From NCBI RefSeq assembly GCF_025950085.1, contig NZ_JAPDDS010000002.1:372001-436000 (forward strand): 64,000 bases of DNA, given 5' to 3'. The position numbers and the translations under genes are program-made. Numbering within the stretch: the stretch's first letter is position 1; each line of letters starts with the position of its first letter. This stretch comes from Luteolibacter flavescens (GTDB taxonomy: Bacteria > Verrucomicrobiota > Verrucomicrobiia > Verrucomicrobiales > Akkermansiaceae). The notes beneath the pieces were generated by a model. The model did not search any database. It saw only the letters and a list, made by a program, of their open reading frames with translations, and was not told the origin of the DNA. Positions 20,830 to 29,103 of this stretch are shown in pieces.

Positions 20830-21456
20830 GTGCATCTTCATCGTTCGTTGCTGCTTGTCCCCTTGGTTCTGCTGTTGCTGGTTATTCCCGCCGCAGCGTG
20901 GACTTCACGCACCGCAGAGGTCCAGGCATTGGGAAACATTGCGACCTTGTGCAAATTCCATGAGATGGACAAAGGGCGGAAGATCGGGTCTTGGAAAGAT
21001 CTCGACGATGTGTGGGGCAAGCCGCTGGACGAGGTTTATCCCCTCGTGCTTCCTACCCGTCGTTATGAGCTGTTCTCTCCTCCGGTAGAGCTTCCGCTTC
21101 ACGAAAAACTGTCCATGCAGATCGTCGCAATGACCCGTAAACCGATGTGGGAGACCACTCGGAAAGGGAACATGGGACGAACGATGGCTCTCAAGGGGCC
21201 TGGTCGCTACGTGTTATATCGCGAACCGGATGGCGACTATCGAACGCGGTGGTTTGACGAGTCCGAGGTCCAACGCCTTTGGCCAAGGACAGGCCGGGCT
21301 CTACCGGTTCCGGATGATGAGCCAGAGCGTCCATGGGTGACCAAGGCTCGAACGGAGATCCTGTGGAAGCGCATCGGCCTTGTCTCACTCGTTGTCCTTT
21401 TGATTGGGTGGCTGGCTGGCCGTGTCATTTGGAGGCGGAAGCAGGCAATCGCCTGA
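20830..21456 (+). CDS. Hypothetical membrane-anchored protein, 208 aa
   Basis: GTG start. A hydrophobic N-terminus (SLLLVPLVLLLLVIPAAAW) looks like a signal peptide with cleavage near residue 23. A soluble domain of about 150 residues follows, and a second hydrophobic helix lies near the C-terminus (about 180-197) followed by a basic tail (RRKQAIA). This is the layout of a periplasmic domain anchored at its C-terminus. I do not recognise the family. Codon use is less GC-biased than in its neighbours, as in the following genes to about 23.7 kb, which hints at accessory DNA. Confidence 0.6.
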   Translation: MHLHRSLLLVPLVLLLLVIPAAAWTSRTAEVQALGNIATLCKFHEMDKGRKIGSWKDLDDVWGKPLDEVYPLVLPTRRYELFSPPVELPLHEKLSMQIVAMTRKPMWETTRKGNMGRTMALKGPGRYVLYREPDGDYRTRWFDESEVQRLWPRTGRALPVPDDEPERPWVTKARTEILWKRIGLVSLVVLLIGWLAGRVIWRRKQAIA

Positions 21457-21466
21457 GACCGCGTTG

Positions 21467-21907
21467 TTAGGCCAGCGGGTTCCACACCTTCTCAAACCCC
21501 AAGCCTGTGAAGTCCTTCACATTGACCGTGGCGAATTCTCGCACGCCTCCTCGGATGAGGGTGAGTGCCATGCGCCAGTCGTATGAGCGCCGTCTTGCGA
21601 ACTGCTTTTCCCGGAGTCTCGGCCAGAGTTCGTCGTGAAAGGCACGGCTCTCCGGTGGAAAGCCGATGACTTGCCAGCGGGGATGGCTTCGGAAGGCCTC
21701 GCAAACCGCAGCGGCCTTCTCCCCATCAAGCGGCTTTGCCAGCACGGCGGGATTCCGCAGCAGCACGTAAAGTTCAAGCAAGGCGAATTCGGAAATCGCC
21801 ACGTCAACTCGATCATGCAGCGAATTCAGGAATCCTGCCGCCTTCGCATGATCCGGGTTACCCGTCTCCACCGCAGCAAGCAGGACATTGGTATCGATCG
21901 ACATCAT
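21467..21907 (-). CDS. vapC: PIN-domain ribonuclease toxin (VapC family)
   Basis: 146 residues. The PIN fold is recognisable from D5 (SIDTNVLLAA), E40/E45 (ISEFALLELYVLL), D110 (SYDWRMALTLI) and D132 (NVKDF), the acidic residues that bind Mg2+ in VapC RNases. Such toxins cut tRNA or rRNA when released from the antitoxin. The ATG overlaps the stop codon of the upstream antitoxin gene by four bases (ATGA), so the pair is translationally coupled. The size is normal for this VapC subgroup. Confidence 0.85.
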   Translation of the reverse strand: MMSIDTNVLLAAVETGNPDHAKAAGFLNSLHDRVDVAISEFALLELYVLLRNPAVLAKPLDGEKAAAVCEAFRSHPRWQVIGFPPESRAFHDELWPRLREKQFARRRSYDWRMALTLIRGGVREFATVNVKDFTGLGFEKVWNPLA

Positions 21908-22158
21908 CGGCGCTTCCCGCGTCGCGCTTGATCCTCTGCTGCAGCCTCGTGCAATTGTGCGAGTGGCACCTTGATCCCGCCTCCCTTTACCTGTGGCAGG
22001 GTCCATTCCGTGGACTTGGAATTCTCGTCCGGATAGCGCTCGAGAAGCAGCTCCAACCCTCGCCGGGTCATCTCTGCCAACGACACCTCACGCTCTGCCG
22101 AGAATCGCTTCGCGCGCCGGTAGAGTTCGTCAGGCAGTTGGATCTGCGTCCTTGTCAT
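21904..22158 (-). CDS. vapB: Ribbon-helix-helix antitoxin (VapB-type)
   Basis: 84 residues. The N-terminus is a ribbon-helix-helix DNA-binding domain (TQIQLPDELYRRAKRF, then a helix ending LELLLERYP). The C-terminal half is charged (VPLAQLHEAAAEDQAR) and likely wraps the toxin. It lies directly upstream of vapC with a four-base overlap. By family knowledge the complex represses its own promoter, which should lie in the 133 bp upstream shared with the divergent gene at 22292. Confidence 0.8.
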   Translation of the reverse strand: MTRTQIQLPDELYRRAKRFSAEREVSLAEMTRRGLELLLERYPDENSKSTEWTLPQVKGGGIKVPLAQLHEAAAEDQARRGKRR

Positions 22159-22291
22159 GCTGTAAATCTTACATCATGGAGCCGGGGTGACAATGTGCTT
22201 TTGAGCGACGCTGCCGGTGTCCGGCCACGGGTGATCACCACCACTGACAGTCCTTCTTGTCACCGGGTCATCGGTCTCTCAGCCTTACCAC

Positions 22292-23716
22292 ATGTCATCG
22301 TTCCGGCTTCTGATGATTCTGCTGCTCGTGGCGGCCGGCGTCGTCCACGGCTCCGTCACCGTCGGGTGGAAGATGCCGGTGGAGCGGGTCGCCCCGGCGT
22401 ATGCAGAGGCTGCACCACTCGCGAAGCCTCCGGGCGAGTCGGCTTTCTTCCACCCGGGCGACAAGTTGTGGGATCTTTCCGGAGTCATCAGATGGGAGAC
22501 CCCGGTCGAGATTGATGACGGACCGGAGCCGGACCCATTTGCCGAACCGCGGACCAAACAGACGAAGCTGGATTGGAAAGGCGACTGGATCGTGTGGAAC
22601 GAGCGTTCCGGGATGATCGTGGCGCGTGGCTTGTGGTGCGATGTGATCGTCGCGTCGAAAGTGCTTCGTTGCGACGAGATCGGACACGTGATTCGCACGC
22701 GGATTGAAGTAAAGGAGTCCAAGGAGTCGCGCTCCCTGTCTCTCGTCTCGCGCAACCATGAGAAAGCATTGATGGAGACCGCCGGCGTCCAGGCGGAGGT
22801 AGACGTGGCATTCTCGCATGGAAGTGATATCGCCGATGCTCGGGTCTGGGTGAGCTGGCCCTCCCGGGACAATCGCGGAGCTTGGGAGGTGATCAGCTCC
22901 GCTTGGTTGCGCGAGGGGCAATCTTGTAGAATTGCCCGCCACGATGCGGGAGAGCAGAGCTGGGAAGTGGTGATATCCGCAGTGCGGGAATTGAGAGACG
23001 GCACTCCCTTGAGAGAGTTCTGCTGGTTGGAAGACTCCGGGGCTCTGAAAGCCTGGCCGGACTCCATTTTCGAAGGGAAGCCTCTGAGAAAGCAACTGGG
23101 CAAGGACCGTTGGCTCGGAGTATTCCCGGGGGATCAGACAGCGAGATCTTCCATTCTGGAACTATCCCGACGGCACCCACAACCGGACTTCAATGCGCCA
23201 GAGCTCGGTGAGTGGACCCGGAGTCCGTTGAAGGGTATCAGCTTGGCGCTGCGTGAGCAAGGCATGCAGTTTGATGATGCAAGTCACTATGCAGGTTTCG
23301 ATCCATCGACGAACACGACATTCGTGGTGACGGATCAAGAGAATCTGGACCACGCCGAAGGGCTTTTTTGCAGTAGGAAAGGTGGGGACCTAAGGCCGCC
23401 GATCTGGATCGAGACAAATCCGGAGTCAGGTGGATGGGGCTTGGCATGCCGAACTGGCGAGGTGGCAGAGATCCGGAGGTCGAGCAGCAATCCCGAAGAC
23501 AAATTGTCAGTGGTCTGCTCCGCTATCCAGTCGGTCGATGACGTCGCATTCGATGTGAGCTACGCGCTCGACCTAGTGGCCGATGGATCAAAGATCGGGA
23601 GGCTGGAGTCAGCCAGCACGCTCACGAAGGACAAGCCTCAGGTCATCGGCAGTGGCACCGGTCCGGATGGGAAAGAGGTGAAAGTTTCCATGACCGTCTC
23701 ACTTCCGGGGGAGTGA
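22292..23716 (+). CDS. Hypothetical secreted protein, 474 aa
   Basis: A signal peptide is clear (LLMILLLVAAGVVHGS, cleavage near residue 20). The mature part is beta-rich with many tryptophans and ends in KEVKVSMTVSLPGE. Repeated short units such as GVFxGDQTARSS and DFNAPELGEW do not give a family I recognise; the middle (about 120-240) has the look of tandem beta-sandwich domains. It overlaps the end of the convergent monooxygenase gene by 18 bp. Codon use is looser than in the housekeeping genes here. Probably periplasmic or outer-surface; function unknown. Confidence 0.6.
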   Translation: MSSFRLLMILLLVAAGVVHGSVTVGWKMPVERVAPAYAEAAPLAKPPGESAFFHPGDKLWDLSGVIRWETPVEIDDGPEPDPFAEPRTKQTKLDWKGDWIVWNERSGMIVARGLWCDVIVASKVLRCDEIGHVIRTRIEVKESKESRSLSLVSRNHEKALMETAGVQAEVDVAFSHGSDIADARVWVSWPSRDNRGAWEVISSAWLREGQSCRIARHDAGEQSWEVVISAVRELRDGTPLREFCWLEDSGALKAWPDSIFEGKPLRKQLGKDRWLGVFPGDQTARSSILELSRRHPQPDFNAPELGEWTRSPLKGISLALREQGMQFDDASHYAGFDPSTNTTFVVTDQENLDHAEGLFCSRKGGDLRPPIWIETNPESGGWGLACRTGEVAEIRRSSSNPEDKLSVVCSAIQSVDDVAFDVSYALDLVADGSKIGRLESASTLTKDKPQVIGSGTGPDGKEVKVSMTVSLPGE

Positions 23717-24895
23717 GGCTCCCACCAGCCCCGCCATCGTTTTCGTCATGAACCGCCGCGCGAGCGGGAGGTGGCGGGTGATGCCGAAGAAGCCGGTGCG
23801 CAGGGGAGTGAGCCATTCGTGGTCGGACTGGAACCACGGGGTGAGCTGGCGGCTGGCGAGGCGGTAGTAGGCGAGTGCCATGCGCCGCTCGCGGCTGTAG
23901 CGGGACAGGGCTTCTGTTAGATCCGGGAAGCGGGTGATGCTGTCGGCGAGGCAGGCGGCATCGGCGAGCGCGAGATTCACGCCCTGGCCGAGTTGCGGAC
24001 TCATGGCGTGGCCGGCATCGCCGAGGATGACCACGCCGTCGCCGTGCCACCGGCTCATCGCGACATCGCCGTAGCGGGCGGTGAGGACCTGGGACCAATC
24101 GTGGATCTGCCCGAGAAGCGCGTCCGCCCGCGGGCAGAGATCGAGGATGGTCTGCTTCCACTCCGCCAGCGGCCGGGCGCGGATGGTCGCATCGTCGGCG
24201 AGCTTGATGCTCCAGAAGAGGCTCACCAGCGGCTCCGTGCCATCGAGTTCCGTGCCGGTGGCGAGGAAGCCGAGCAGGCGGCGCGTGCCGTGGACGATCT
24301 GGTAGAGCTCGCTTTCCGGGAAGGCCCCGCGGTTCTCGCCGATGAACCAGTGCGCGCCCCACGGATACCCGCGGTTGATGCCCTTGAATCCCAGCTTCCC
24401 GCGCAGTGCCGAGCGCGCGCCGTCCGCCACCACCAGCAGGTCGTAGCCCGTCTCGCGCCTGCCGTCCGCCGTCTCTAACAGCCACTTGCCATCCTCGCGT
24501 CTTGCCTGGGAAATCTCCCATCCCCAGCGAACGTCCACGCCGGCATCGCGCATTGCTTCCAGCAGAAAGTGAAGCAGCACCGGCCGGTGCAGTCCCAGCC
24601 CGTGCAGATCCTTGCCGAGCTCCGCATAGTGCAGGTCCAGCACCTCGCGCTCGTCGCGGTCCACCACGTGCAGGCGCTCCACCCTTGCGCCGCGGCGGAG
24701 GATTTCCTCCAGGATGCCCAGCTCGCGCAGCACCGCCATGCCCGATGGCTGGAGCAGGAATCCCGCACCGACCGGGCGGCAATCCGGTGCGCGCTCGTAG
24801 AGCGTCACCTCATGTCCCTGCCGCCGCAGCAGGATGGCGGCGGCGGGACCGGCGGAGCCGCAGCCGACCACGGCCACCCGGAGCTTTGGATTCAC
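23699..24895 (-). CDS. FAD-dependent monooxygenase (class A flavoprotein, PHBH-like)
   Basis: 398 residues with the three class A signatures: the N-terminal dinucleotide fold VVGCGSAGPAAAILL (residues 9-23), the central VVADGARSALR (DG motif) and the C-terminal GDAGHAMSPQLGQGVNLALADA (GD motif). Enzymes of this family use FAD and NAD(P)H to hydroxylate small aromatic or polyketide-like substrates. The short C-terminal tail after the GD motif fits a stand-alone monooxygenase. The start is GTG at 24895. It is divergent from the flavin oxidoreductase gene at 24969, 73 bp away. The substrate cannot be predicted. Confidence 0.87.
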   Translation of the reverse strand: MNPKLRVAVVGCGSAGPAAAILLRRQGHEVTLYERAPDCRPVGAGFLLQPSGMAVLRELGILEEILRRGARVERLHVVDRDEREVLDLHYAELGKDLHGLGLHRPVLLHFLLEAMRDAGVDVRWGWEISQARREDGKWLLETADGRRETGYDLLVVADGARSALRGKLGFKGINRGYPWGAHWFIGENRGAFPESELYQIVHGTRRLLGFLATGTELDGTEPLVSLFWSIKLADDATIRARPLAEWKQTILDLCPRADALLGQIHDWSQVLTARYGDVAMSRWHGDGVVILGDAGHAMSPQLGQGVNLALADAACLADSITRFPDLTEALSRYSRERRMALAYYRLASRQLTPWFQSDHEWLTPLRTGFFGITRHLPLARRFMTKTMAGLVGASLPRK

Positions 24896-24968
24896 GGGCT
24901 GGATGCTTCATTGCCACCGCGGCCCGGCAAGCTTGTGTTTGCGGAGATGCGTGGAAGCATCTCCCGTG

Positions 24969-26345
24969 ATGTCTGTTTCACGCCGCACGTTCCTGGGGCT
25001 ATCGATGGCGGCGCTGCCCGCCTGGGGTCAGGTGAGGCCCGCGCTGCGCTACCTGCAGCCCGGGGATGCCGGCTATGAGGAAGCGCGGCAGCCCTTCAAT
25101 TCCATCATCCTGCTGAGGCCCGGACGCATCGCCTGCTGCCGCACCGAGGCGGACGTGATCGCCGCCGTGCGCCACGCAAAGGAAGCCGGTCTGCCGGTGG
25201 CGATCAAAAGCGGCGGGCACGATTTCCACGGCTTCAGCCTGAATGACGGCGGCCTGTTGGTCGAACTCTCTGGAATGGCTGCCCGCGCACTCGACGCGAA
25301 GACGGGCCACTTCACCGCCGGGCCCGGCCTGAAGCTCCGCGACTGCTACTCCGCGCTCATCCCGCGCGGGCGATTCCTTCCCGCGGGATCGTGCGGCGGC
25401 GTCGGCCTGTCCGGGCTCACGCTCGGCGGTGGCTACGGACTGTTTTCCCGGGAGTTCGGCCTGACCTGCGATCACCTGCTCTCCGTGCGGCTCGTCGATG
25501 GGCAGGGTGAGGTCCGCGACTCCCGCGACGAGCCGGAGCTGCTGTGGGCCTGCCGTGGCGGTGGAAACGGGAACTTCGGTATCGTCACCTCGTTCACCTT
25601 CGAGACACGCGCGGCCCCGCCGACGCTGGCGAGCCGCAAGTTCGTCGCGAAAGGCCTCGATGCCCGCGGGCTGGCCCGGTGCATGGAGCGGTGGTTCGAG
25701 ATAGCGGCGGCTCTCCCGGAGCCCTGTTTCTCCGCAGTGATCCTGAATGGCAGCCAGGCGACCGTGCTGCTCACCTCCACGAAGTCCGCCGACGGCCCGG
25801 CATTTGTCACCGCGTCAAAAGCGCTGCTGCAGGCGGGCTTCACTTCGAAGGGGCCGCTCACCCGGCCGTTTGCCCGCGCGCTGGTGACCTACGAGGGGCG
25901 TCCCGGCCCGCTGCCCTTCGACAATGTCTCCGCCGGCTACTATCGCGGCCACGATGACCTGAAATCCGCAGCCGCGGGAATCTGCGAGACGGTCCGCGCG
26001 ACGCCGGGCCTCATTTTCCAAGTGAATACCCTCGGCGGCGCAATCGCTAGGGGCCCCGACTCCGCCTATCCGCACCGCGAGTTCCCCTTCCTCGGCGAGT
26101 TGCAGGCGTATTGGGAAAAGGGCGCGATCCCCGCGAAGCTCGCTGCCGGTCACGCCTCGGTCCGCGCCGCATTGGAAGCCGCGGGCATCCGCCGCCACTA
26201 CCGGAACTACCCCGACCCGCGCCTCGCCGATTGGCAGACCGCCTACTTCCCCGGCACCTACGAGCGGCTCCAGAAGCTGAAGGCGACCCTGGATCCCGAC
26301 GACCGCTTCCGCCACCCGCAGAGCGTCCGGCTTCCCGGAAACTGA
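24969..26345 (+). CDS. Exported FAD-linked oxidase (BBE-like), probably bicovalent flavin
   Basis: 458 residues. The N-terminus has a twin-arginine-like signal (MSVSRRTFLGLSMAALPAWG). An FAD-binding PCMH-type domain covers about 40-215 and a BBE-type C-terminal segment ends near NYPDPRLADWQTAYFPGTYERL and DPDDRFRHPQSV. H84 (SGGHDF) and C142 (GSCGGVG) are at the places where berberine-bridge-like oxidases attach FAD by two covalent bonds. These enzymes oxidise sugars, alcohols or alkaloids with oxygen. Start 24969 is preferred because the upstream extension overlaps the divergent gene and would bury the Tat signal. Confidence 0.85.
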   Translation: MSVSRRTFLGLSMAALPAWGQVRPALRYLQPGDAGYEEARQPFNSIILLRPGRIACCRTEADVIAAVRHAKEAGLPVAIKSGGHDFHGFSLNDGGLLVELSGMAARALDAKTGHFTAGPGLKLRDCYSALIPRGRFLPAGSCGGVGLSGLTLGGGYGLFSREFGLTCDHLLSVRLVDGQGEVRDSRDEPELLWACRGGGNGNFGIVTSFTFETRAAPPTLASRKFVAKGLDARGLARCMERWFEIAAALPEPCFSAVILNGSQATVLLTSTKSADGPAFVTASKALLQAGFTSKGPLTRPFARALVTYEGRPGPLPFDNVSAGYYRGHDDLKSAAAGICETVRATPGLIFQVNTLGGAIARGPDSAYPHREFPFLGELQAYWEKGAIPAKLAAGHASVRAALEAAGIRRHYRNYPDPRLADWQTAYFPGTYERLQKLKATLDPDDRFRHPQSVRLPGN

Positions 26346-26370
26346 GGCGTTTTCAAAAAATTCTCAGAAT

Positions 26371-26532
26371 CTTTGAACGTCTGAGAAAGTGAAGGGTCTA
26401 TGACCATGAAGACCGCGCAAGCGTCAGTCTTCATGTAAGGGTGAACAGCACAACATCAGCTTCCTGACCATGGGTGTGGGAGGGAAATGATTCAGGCCGT
26501 CAGGGGTGGGACCCTGGCGGCCGACTCTTGTA
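26371..26532 (+). ncRNA. Structured tandem element, copy 1
   Basis: First of three homologous copies spaced 233-234 bp apart. It contains a hairpin of nine pairs (CATGAAGAC / GTCTTCATG, 26405-26435), a conserved linker (TAAGGGTGAACAGCACAACA), and an 11-bp terminal hairpin (26495-26522, loop GTGGGA) with one T-G pair. It ends in TCTTGTAC. The outer helix seen in copy 2 is weakened here (AAGTGA instead of AAGCTGA). The strand is assigned from the order of elements and is not proven. Confidence 0.45.
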
Positions 26533-26603
26533 CACGGGTCACGATGCGGACTTTTCGGCCCCGCACCCCGCCTTCTGAAATTTCCGCGAAATATTTTTGG
26601 AAA

Positions 26604-26769
26604 CTTTGAACATCGGGGAAGCTGAAGGGTCTATGATCATGAAGACCACGCACTGCGTCGGTCTTCATGTAAGGGTGAACAGCACAACATCAGCTTCCCG
26701 AGTCCATGGGTGTGGGCAGGGAAATGATTCGGCCGCCAAGGGTGGGACCTTGGCGGCCAACTCTTGTAC
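26604..26769 (+). ncRNA. Structured tandem element, copy 2
   Basis: Best-formed copy. An outer helix GGAAGCTGA (26617-26625) pairs perfectly with TCAGCTTCC (26690-26698) and encloses a 10-bp hairpin (26638-26647 with 26660-26669). A perfect 11-bp hairpin follows at 26731-26758. Compared with copies 1 and 3, a G-C pair has become A-T on both sides of this last stem. The inner part of the first hairpin also changes on both sides (CGC...GCG becomes ACGCA...TGCGT). This supports selection on structure. No ribosome site or conserved reading frame. Confidence 0.5.
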
Positions 26770-26837
26770 AGGCATCGCGACGGGGACTTCCGGCACCACG
26801 CCGCCTCTGGAAAGATCCGGTGAAGTATTTTTGGAAA

Positions 26838-27004
26838 CTTTGAACGTCCCGAAAGCTGAAGGGTCTATCCCTATGAAGACCGCGCAAGCGTCAGTCTTCA
26901 TGTAAGGGTGAACAGCACAAAACATCAGCTTCCTGACCATGGGTGTGGGCAGGGAACATGATTCAGGCCGCCAGGGGTGGGACCCTGGCGGCCGACTTTT
27001 GTAC
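26838..27004 (+). ncRNA. Structured tandem element, copy 3
   Basis: Third copy. Outer helix AAGCTGA/TCAGCTT, first hairpin CGCGCAAGCG-type as in copy 1, terminal hairpin 26966-26993 with 11 perfect pairs, and the end CTTTTGTAC. The spacers between copies (about 70 bp, including TATTTTTGG and AACTTTGAAC) are also conserved, so whole 234-bp units were duplicated. TTGAAC and TCTAT boxes precede each copy and might be promoters. The gap from 26346 to 27021 holds nothing else. Confidence 0.45.
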
Positions 27005-27021
27005 CGAGGTATCAGTCGTCG

Positions 27022-27429
27022 TCAGAGAAGGCGTTCGCGAAGTGCATCCGAGGGCATGGCGCAGGCGTCGCCCTTGCCGAACCATTTCAGACGGCGGGCG
27101 GCGATGAAGTCGTAGGCCGCGTCTCGGAGGGAGCGCGGGATGACGCGTGCGAGCAGCGCGAGGATGCGCCAATGCCAGCCCATTTCACGGAGGCACCGCA
27201 GGATGCCATCGGAGCGGGAGAGTACGGTGCCGTCCACCTCGACCAGCGCGGTATTCAGCGCGCCGGTGCCGGATCTTTCCTCCATGCTCCGGCCGCGGGG
27301 GCTCTGGAGGGTGACGAAGCGGAAGCGCTTCCCCGGATCATGCTCGGCCAGGAAGCGGATGCTGCGGCTGCACATCAGGCAGTCACCGTCGAATGCCACC
27401 ACGAGGAAGTCATCTGTGCCCGAGCTCAC
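27022..27429 (-). CDS. DCC-family thiol-disulfide oxidoreductase-like protein (DUF393)
   Basis: 135 residues. The defining DxxCxxC motif is at D13-C16-C19 (FDGDCLMCSRSIRFL), in a thioredoxin-like N-terminal half, followed by FVTLQSPRG, a DGILRCLREMG helix and a positively charged C-terminal half (RLKWFGKGDACAMP). DCC proteins are predicted thiol-disulfide oxidoreductases; their substrates are unknown. Start is GTG at 27429, 64 bp from the divergent LysR gene. No signal peptide, so cytosolic. Confidence 0.85.
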   Translation of the reverse strand: MSSGTDDFLVVAFDGDCLMCSRSIRFLAEHDPGKRFRFVTLQSPRGRSMEERSGTGALNTALVEVDGTVLSRSDGILRCLREMGWHWRILALLARVIPRSLRDAAYDFIAARRLKWFGKGDACAMPSDALRERLL

Positions 27430-27493
27430 GGGCGGAAGTTAGCACGATCCCGCCGCGAGGAAATCCTAGGCTGGTTCATCTGCTTCGGATTGG

Positions 27494-28372
27494 ATGCATG
27501 GCGTGACGCCCAATCTCCACCACCTCGAGCTCTTCTATCATGTCGCGCGGAATGGCGGCATCACGGCGGCCTCGCGCAGCATGCCCTACGGCATCCAGCA
27601 GCCGGCCATCAGCGGGCAGATCACGCTGCTTGAGAATGACCTCGGCGTGCGTCTTTTCCAGCGGCGTCCCTTCAAGCTCACGCCGGAAGGCCGGGAGCTG
27701 TATGAATTCCTCGCGCCATTCTTCAGCGCGCTGCCGGACATGGCGGCAAAGGTGGCGGGGAAGGCATCACGCCGCCTGCGCCTGGCCGCCCCCGCGACCA
27801 TCATCCGCCGTCACCTGCCGGACGTGCTCGCCTCGGTGCGCAAGGCACGGCCGGATCTGGAGCTGACGCTGGTGGATGCCGACCAGCGCGCCGCCTTTGG
27901 CCTGCTGGAGGCGGAGCAGGTGGATCTGGCGGTCTGCGAGCTGGAAGGCCGCGCGCCCGCCGGGATCAAGACCGAGGCGCTGATTTCCATGCCGCTGGTG
28001 CTGCTGCTGCCCGAGGCCTACCAGATCGCGCGCTCCGGCATGCACGGCATGGCCGTGGACCTCCCGCTGATCCGCCCACCCGCGGATACGGCGATGAGCC
28101 GTCTCTTTGCCAAGGGGCTTGCAAATGCCAAGCTGGAGTGGCCCTCGCGGATCGAGGTGAACTCGCTGGAGCTGGTCCACGCCTATGTCGCCGGTGGCTT
28201 CGGCGCCGGACTCAGCGTCAGGGCACCGGGCCTCGCCGCGCCAAAGGGCACGCGTGCCTGGCCCATCCCGGAGTGTCCAGAGCTCACCATCGCGGCCGCA
28301 TGGCGGGGCAAGCTCTCGCCACTGGCGGAGCTGGTGCTCGTGGGTCTGCGGAAGCGGGCGAAGGCAGGCTGA
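27494..28372 (+). CDS. LysR-family transcriptional regulator
   Basis: 292 residues. The N-terminal winged helix-turn-helix is typical (LELFYHVARNGGITAASRSM, then PAISGQITLLENDLGVRLFQRRPFKLTPEGREL). A type 2 periplasmic-binding-like effector domain covers about 90-290. LysR regulators usually control a divergent gene, which here is the DCC protein, 64 bp away. The effector cannot be inferred. The recognition helix is slightly unusual (SMPYGIQQPAIS), which is a recognised variant in Verrucomicrobiota and Planctomycetota-like sequences. Confidence 0.88.
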   Translation: MHGVTPNLHHLELFYHVARNGGITAASRSMPYGIQQPAISGQITLLENDLGVRLFQRRPFKLTPEGRELYEFLAPFFSALPDMAAKVAGKASRRLRLAAPATIIRRHLPDVLASVRKARPDLELTLVDADQRAAFGLLEAEQVDLAVCELEGRAPAGIKTEALISMPLVLLLPEAYQIARSGMHGMAVDLPLIRPPADTAMSRLFAKGLANAKLEWPSRIEVNSLELVHAYVAGGFGAGLSVRAPGLAAPKGTRAWPIPECPELTIAAAWRGKLSPLAELVLVGLRKRAKAG

Positions 28373-28386
28373 TCCCGGTCGGCCGG

Positions 28387-28557
28387 TCAATCGCGGCCAA
28401 ACATCCGGCGAAGCTCGGCGGCATCCTTCACCCTGTGCCGCGGCGTGCGCGTGGCAGCCGGGACCGGGATGATGGTGGTTTCTTTCTTCGGCTTCGGGCG
28501 GTCCCGTAGCGGGACGTCGAGATCGCCGAACCATGCGAGGCAGATACGGTGTTTCAT
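28387..28557 (-). CDS. Possible small basic protein, 56 aa
   Basis: ATG start at 28557, 56 codons. The peptide begins MKHRICLAWFGDLDVPLRDR and ends KDAAELRRMFGRD; it is basic, Pro- and Arg-rich, and has no membrane segment. The end has a helical look. No good ribosome-binding site precedes the ATG. It lies between the LysR gene and a membrane protein gene in a 286-bp gap with no other candidate. It may be a chance frame; reported at low confidence. Confidence 0.35.
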   Translation of the reverse strand: MKHRICLAWFGDLDVPLRDRPKPKKETTIIPVPAATRTPRHRVKDAAELRRMFGRD

Positions 28558-28658
28558 GGGGGAGGATGTGAAACTCCGGCCACGCTGCACACATATCCCG
28601 CTGATTTCAAGTCCGGAAGAGATGACAGGCGAATCTGTCACCCTCCGTCGTTTTCCGC

Positions 28659-29078
28659 TTAATAGCCCTCCGGCCTGAAGTCGGGATTTTCGAGAATACG
28701 CGCCTCGATCTCCAATTGCCGGTGGCGAGCCCAGTCCGGCACGCGCTGCTCCCACTCCTGCCGGGAAAGCCGGGTGTAAACCTCGTGCCCGACCTCGATC
28801 AGGTCGCCGGGCAAGCGGAGTTCGCGGACGCTTCCATTGCAGATCTCCCGGTAAAGGAAGCCGCGGTCAGCCTCGCAGATGACCTCGTAGCCTGCCTTCC
28901 GGAAAGCGCGCCGCCGGTGAGCCCACTCGATGGTGATCGAGCCGCTCACCACCAGCGCCACCGCGAACGCCGCCCAGATAAGCTTCACCCCGGCCAGATC
29001 CCAGAAGCCCGCGATGGCCAGGATGAAACAAGCCATTGCCAGCGCGAGGCCGGCAATGGCTTTCAAGTTCGTCTTCAT
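28659..29078 (-). CDS. Small membrane protein with a cytoplasmic tail, 139 aa
   Basis: Two hydrophobic helices near the N-terminus (about 8-25 and 32-50: AIAGLALAMACFILAIAG and LIWAAFAVALVVSGSI) are followed by a charged cytoplasmic domain of about 85 residues (HRRRAFRKAGYEV ... ARILENPDF). No known domain recognised. It starts 25 bp downstream of the end of the phosphorylase gene, on the same strand, so the two may be co-transcribed. Function unknown. Confidence 0.65.
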   Translation of the reverse strand: MKTNLKAIAGLALAMACFILAIAGFWDLAGVKLIWAAFAVALVVSGSITIEWAHRRRAFRKAGYEVICEADRGFLYREICNGSVRELRLPGDLIEVGHEVYTRLSRQEWEQRVPDWARHRQLEIEARILENPDFRPEGY

Positions 29079-29103
29079 CGCCCGGGTCGGGTCGTGCGCC
29101 GCT

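Noticed and set aside
26405-26438. Ten-residue peptide MKTAQASVFM encoded in the first hairpin
   Set aside because: The frame is broken in copy 2 and there is no ribosome site; the hairpin explains the conservation.
26597-26905. 102-codon frame within the tandem structured elements
   Set aside because: The frame is not kept between copies (the first loop differs by one base), and the repeated peptide only reflects the DNA repeat.
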